Shown piece by piece: positions 31,186 to 32,639 of a stretch of DNA of 32,639 bases. A program made the position numbers and the translations under genes. Below the pieces are notes generated by a model. The model did no database searches. It was not told the origin of the DNA and saw only the letters and a program-made list of their open reading frames with translations. This DNA is from Deltaproteobacteria bacterium (lineage in GTDB: Bacteria > Desulfobacterota > Binatia > UBA12015): NCBI GenBank assembly GCA_029262355.1, contig JAJCZO010000349.1, positions 1 through 32,639 on the forward strand, read 5' to 3'. Numbering within the stretch: position 1 is the first letter of the stretch; every line of letters starts with the position of its first letter.

Positions 31186-32639
31186 GGTTCAGCCTACGAG
31201 CCAAGCTGCTCTTCTTCTCGGTCGCCTTGGCGATTCTTCCTCTCGTCGTGGCGGGGCGAGCGATCATCCGAATTGCGCAGGACGAGCTGAAGGGCTCGGT
31301 CAACGGTGAGCTGAGTACGGCGGCCGCGCGGATCTCCGAGCAGATCGACGAGCGCTACGCGAACACCTGGGTCGGCCCGCTCCTCATGGTCCGCAACGCC
31401 ATCGACGACCCGACGCTCGGCGCTGAGGAGAAGGTGGCTCTGCTGACGTCGGGCATCGAGGACCTGAGCGACATCGTCGCGCTGCAGGTGACCGCCGAGG
31501 GAGTGACGGCCCCGGTCGTCACGGCGAAGGACGCGTTCGCGCAGCGGCTTCGCGATGCGGGTGAGGACACGAGCAGTCTGACCGTGTCCCTAGATGACCT
31601 CGAGGCGTGGTTCGGGACGGATGAGGTGTACGTCGGCCCGGCGCGTCGGATCGACGCCACCGGGGACTGGTTGATCTCCATCGTCGTGCCGCTCCGCCAG
31701 CCTGTATCGGGCCGCGCCGGGCTGCTGTCGGCTCGCGTTCGGCTCTCGGGCCTTCAAGCGAGTGTCGCGTCGGATCCCCTCACCGAGACCGGCTCGATTC
31801 TTCTGGTGGATTCCGAAGGTGTGAGCCTCTTCGACTCCGCCGGGGCTCGCGCCGAGCAGCCCGAGATCGTTCGCAAGGCGGCCTCGATGCTCGGAAGTGG
31901 CCGCCGCGCGGTCGTGGCGAATCCCTATACGCGTGCAGACGGGGAGCGGATGCTCGGAGTCTACGCGATGCCGCGTCATCTCGAATGGGCGGTCGTCGTC
32001 GAGAAGAACGAAGCCGAGGCGTATCTCGCGATCGACGAGATGCTGCGCAGCCTGATGTTCTGGGTCGTCGCCGGGCTCAGTGTCGCCGTGATCGGGGCCT
32101 TCATCTTCGCGCAGCGGATCGCTCGTCCCATTCTCGCGATCGATCTCGTGGCGCAGGAAGTGAGTCGGGGCAATTTGACCGTGCAGGTCGAAGGGGTGCG
32201 TTCTCGCGATGAGATCGGCGACCTCGCAGTTCGTATGAACGAAATGATCCGAGGCCTTCTCGAGCGATTTCATCTCGAGAAGTTCGTCTCTGGAGGCACC
32301 CTCGATGCGGTGAAGTCGTCGTCGGAACACGGCGTCGAGCTGGGCGGCGTGCGGCGTCGGGTGACGGTGTTCTTTTCCGACATTCGGGGATTCACCTCGT
32401 TCTCCGAGGGGGTCGAGCCCGAGGTCGTCGTGGAAATGCTCAACACCTTCCTGCGAGAGCAGGCCGAGGTGGTGAAGGAGTTTCGCGGCGACATCGACAA
32501 GTATGTGGGCGATGAGCTGGTCGCCGTCTTTCAGGGCGACGACATGGTCGTGAACGCCGTGCGGTGCGCGATCAAGATCCAGGAGCAGATGGAACGTCTT
32601 CGCGGGGAGCACCCGGAGTGGGATGTATCGGTGGGCATC
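31182..32639 (+). CDS. Membrane class III adenylate/guanylate cyclase with HAMP (3' end missing)
   Basis: The first 486 codons of a receptor-type cyclase, open at the window edge. A membrane helix (about 8-28, LLFFSVALAILPLVVAGRAI) leads to an extracytoplasmic Cache-like sensor region of about 260 aa. A second helix (about 289-310, SLMFWVVAGLSVAVIGAFIF) and a HAMP domain (about 310-363, RIARPILAIDLVAQEVSRGN, DEIGDLAVRMNEM) follow. The catalytic domain has both metal-binding Asp: D400 in VFFSDIRGFTSF and D444 in DKYVGDELVAVF. K440 sits where class III adenylate cyclases keep an adenine-selecting Lys, so cAMP is more likely than cGMP; the second specificity residue is beyond the edge. ATG 31182 overlaps the PKD gene stop, which couples receptor and surface protein synthesis. 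Confidence 0.92.
   Translation, partial: MRFSLRAKLLFFSVALAILPLVVAGRAIIRIAQDELKGSVNGELSTAAARISEQIDERYANTWVGPLLMVRNAIDDPTLGAEEKVALLTSGIEDLSDIVALQVTAEGVTAPVVTAKDAFAQRLRDAGEDTSSLTVSLDDLEAWFGTDEVYVGPARRIDATGDWLISIVVPLRQPVSGRAGLLSARVRLSGLQASVASDPLTETGSILLVDSEGVSLFDSAGARAEQPEIVRKAASMLGSGRRAVVANPYTRADGERMLGVYAMPRHLEWAVVVEKNEAEAYLAIDEMLRSLMFWVVAGLSVAVIGAFIFAQRIARPILAIDLVAQEVSRGNLTVQVEGVRSRDEIGDLAVRMNEMIRGLLERFHLEKFVSGGTLDAVKSSSEHGVELGGVRRRVTVFFSDIRGFTSFSEGVEPEVVVEMLNTFLREQAEVVKEFRGDIDKYVGDELVAVFQGDDMVVNAVRCAIKIQEQMERLRGEHPEWDVSVGI

Overview
The window is 32.6 kb of GC-rich DNA with dense bacterial genes, many start/stop overlaps and frequent GTG/TTG starts. No rRNA, tRNA, insertion sequence, phage gene or CRISPR array was seen. 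The gene mix (group 3b [NiFe]-hydrogenase with a cyclic-nucleotide-binding partner, a FecR/LysM–PKD–cyclase trio, a GMC oxidoreductase with a Gluconate_2-dh3 partner) suggests an uncultured deltaproteobacterial-type lineage such as Myxococcota or Binatota. That placement is inference; no marker gene is present.

Layout. (1) 1-594, minus: the first part of a sulfatase, cut by the window edge. (2) 939-9878, plus: a ten-gene operon for a soluble NAD(P)-linked group 3b hydrogenase (hydB, a cNMP-binding protein, hydG, hydD, hydA, maturation protease) followed by hypA, hypF, hypC and hypD. (3) 9985-13953, minus: a HhH/PolX-N-terminal-like protein, a tandem universal stress protein, a CBS-pair protein and a Glu/Leu/Phe/Val dehydrogenase. 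(4) 14143-17780, plus: hypE, separated from the other hyp genes, then PEP synthase; a 59-aa membrane peptide follows. (5) 18139-21827: a thioesterase/zinc alcohol dehydrogenase pair divergent from a TetR regulator and an SDR. (6) 21886-32639, plus: GMC oxidoreductase, Gluconate_2-dh3 protein, a secreted LysM/FecR/Ig-like protein, a 1614-aa protein with 15 PKD domains, and a membrane class III adenylate cyclase cut by the right edge.

The most interesting signal is regulatory. Sequences resembling the sigma-54 -24/-12 promoter (TGGCACG-N4-TTGCW) lie directly before hydB, hypE, ppsA, the HhH gene, the CBS gene and gdhA, on both strands. In five of the six the -12 C is 14-15 nt before the chosen start codon. 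Dyads, direct repeats and a shared GTTCTCG word lie about 70-200 bp upstream, where an enhancer-binding activator would bind. I infer one regulon joining reversible H2/NAD(P)H chemistry, its maturation, glutamate dehydrogenase, PEP synthase and stress/energy-sensing proteins, functionally like an oxygen-limitation or dormancy island.

Other points of note are a HypA lacking its zinc-finger domain with no hypB in the window, and a compact surface-to-cyclase gene set whose product cAMP could in principle be read by the cNMP-binding protein of the hydrogenase operon.
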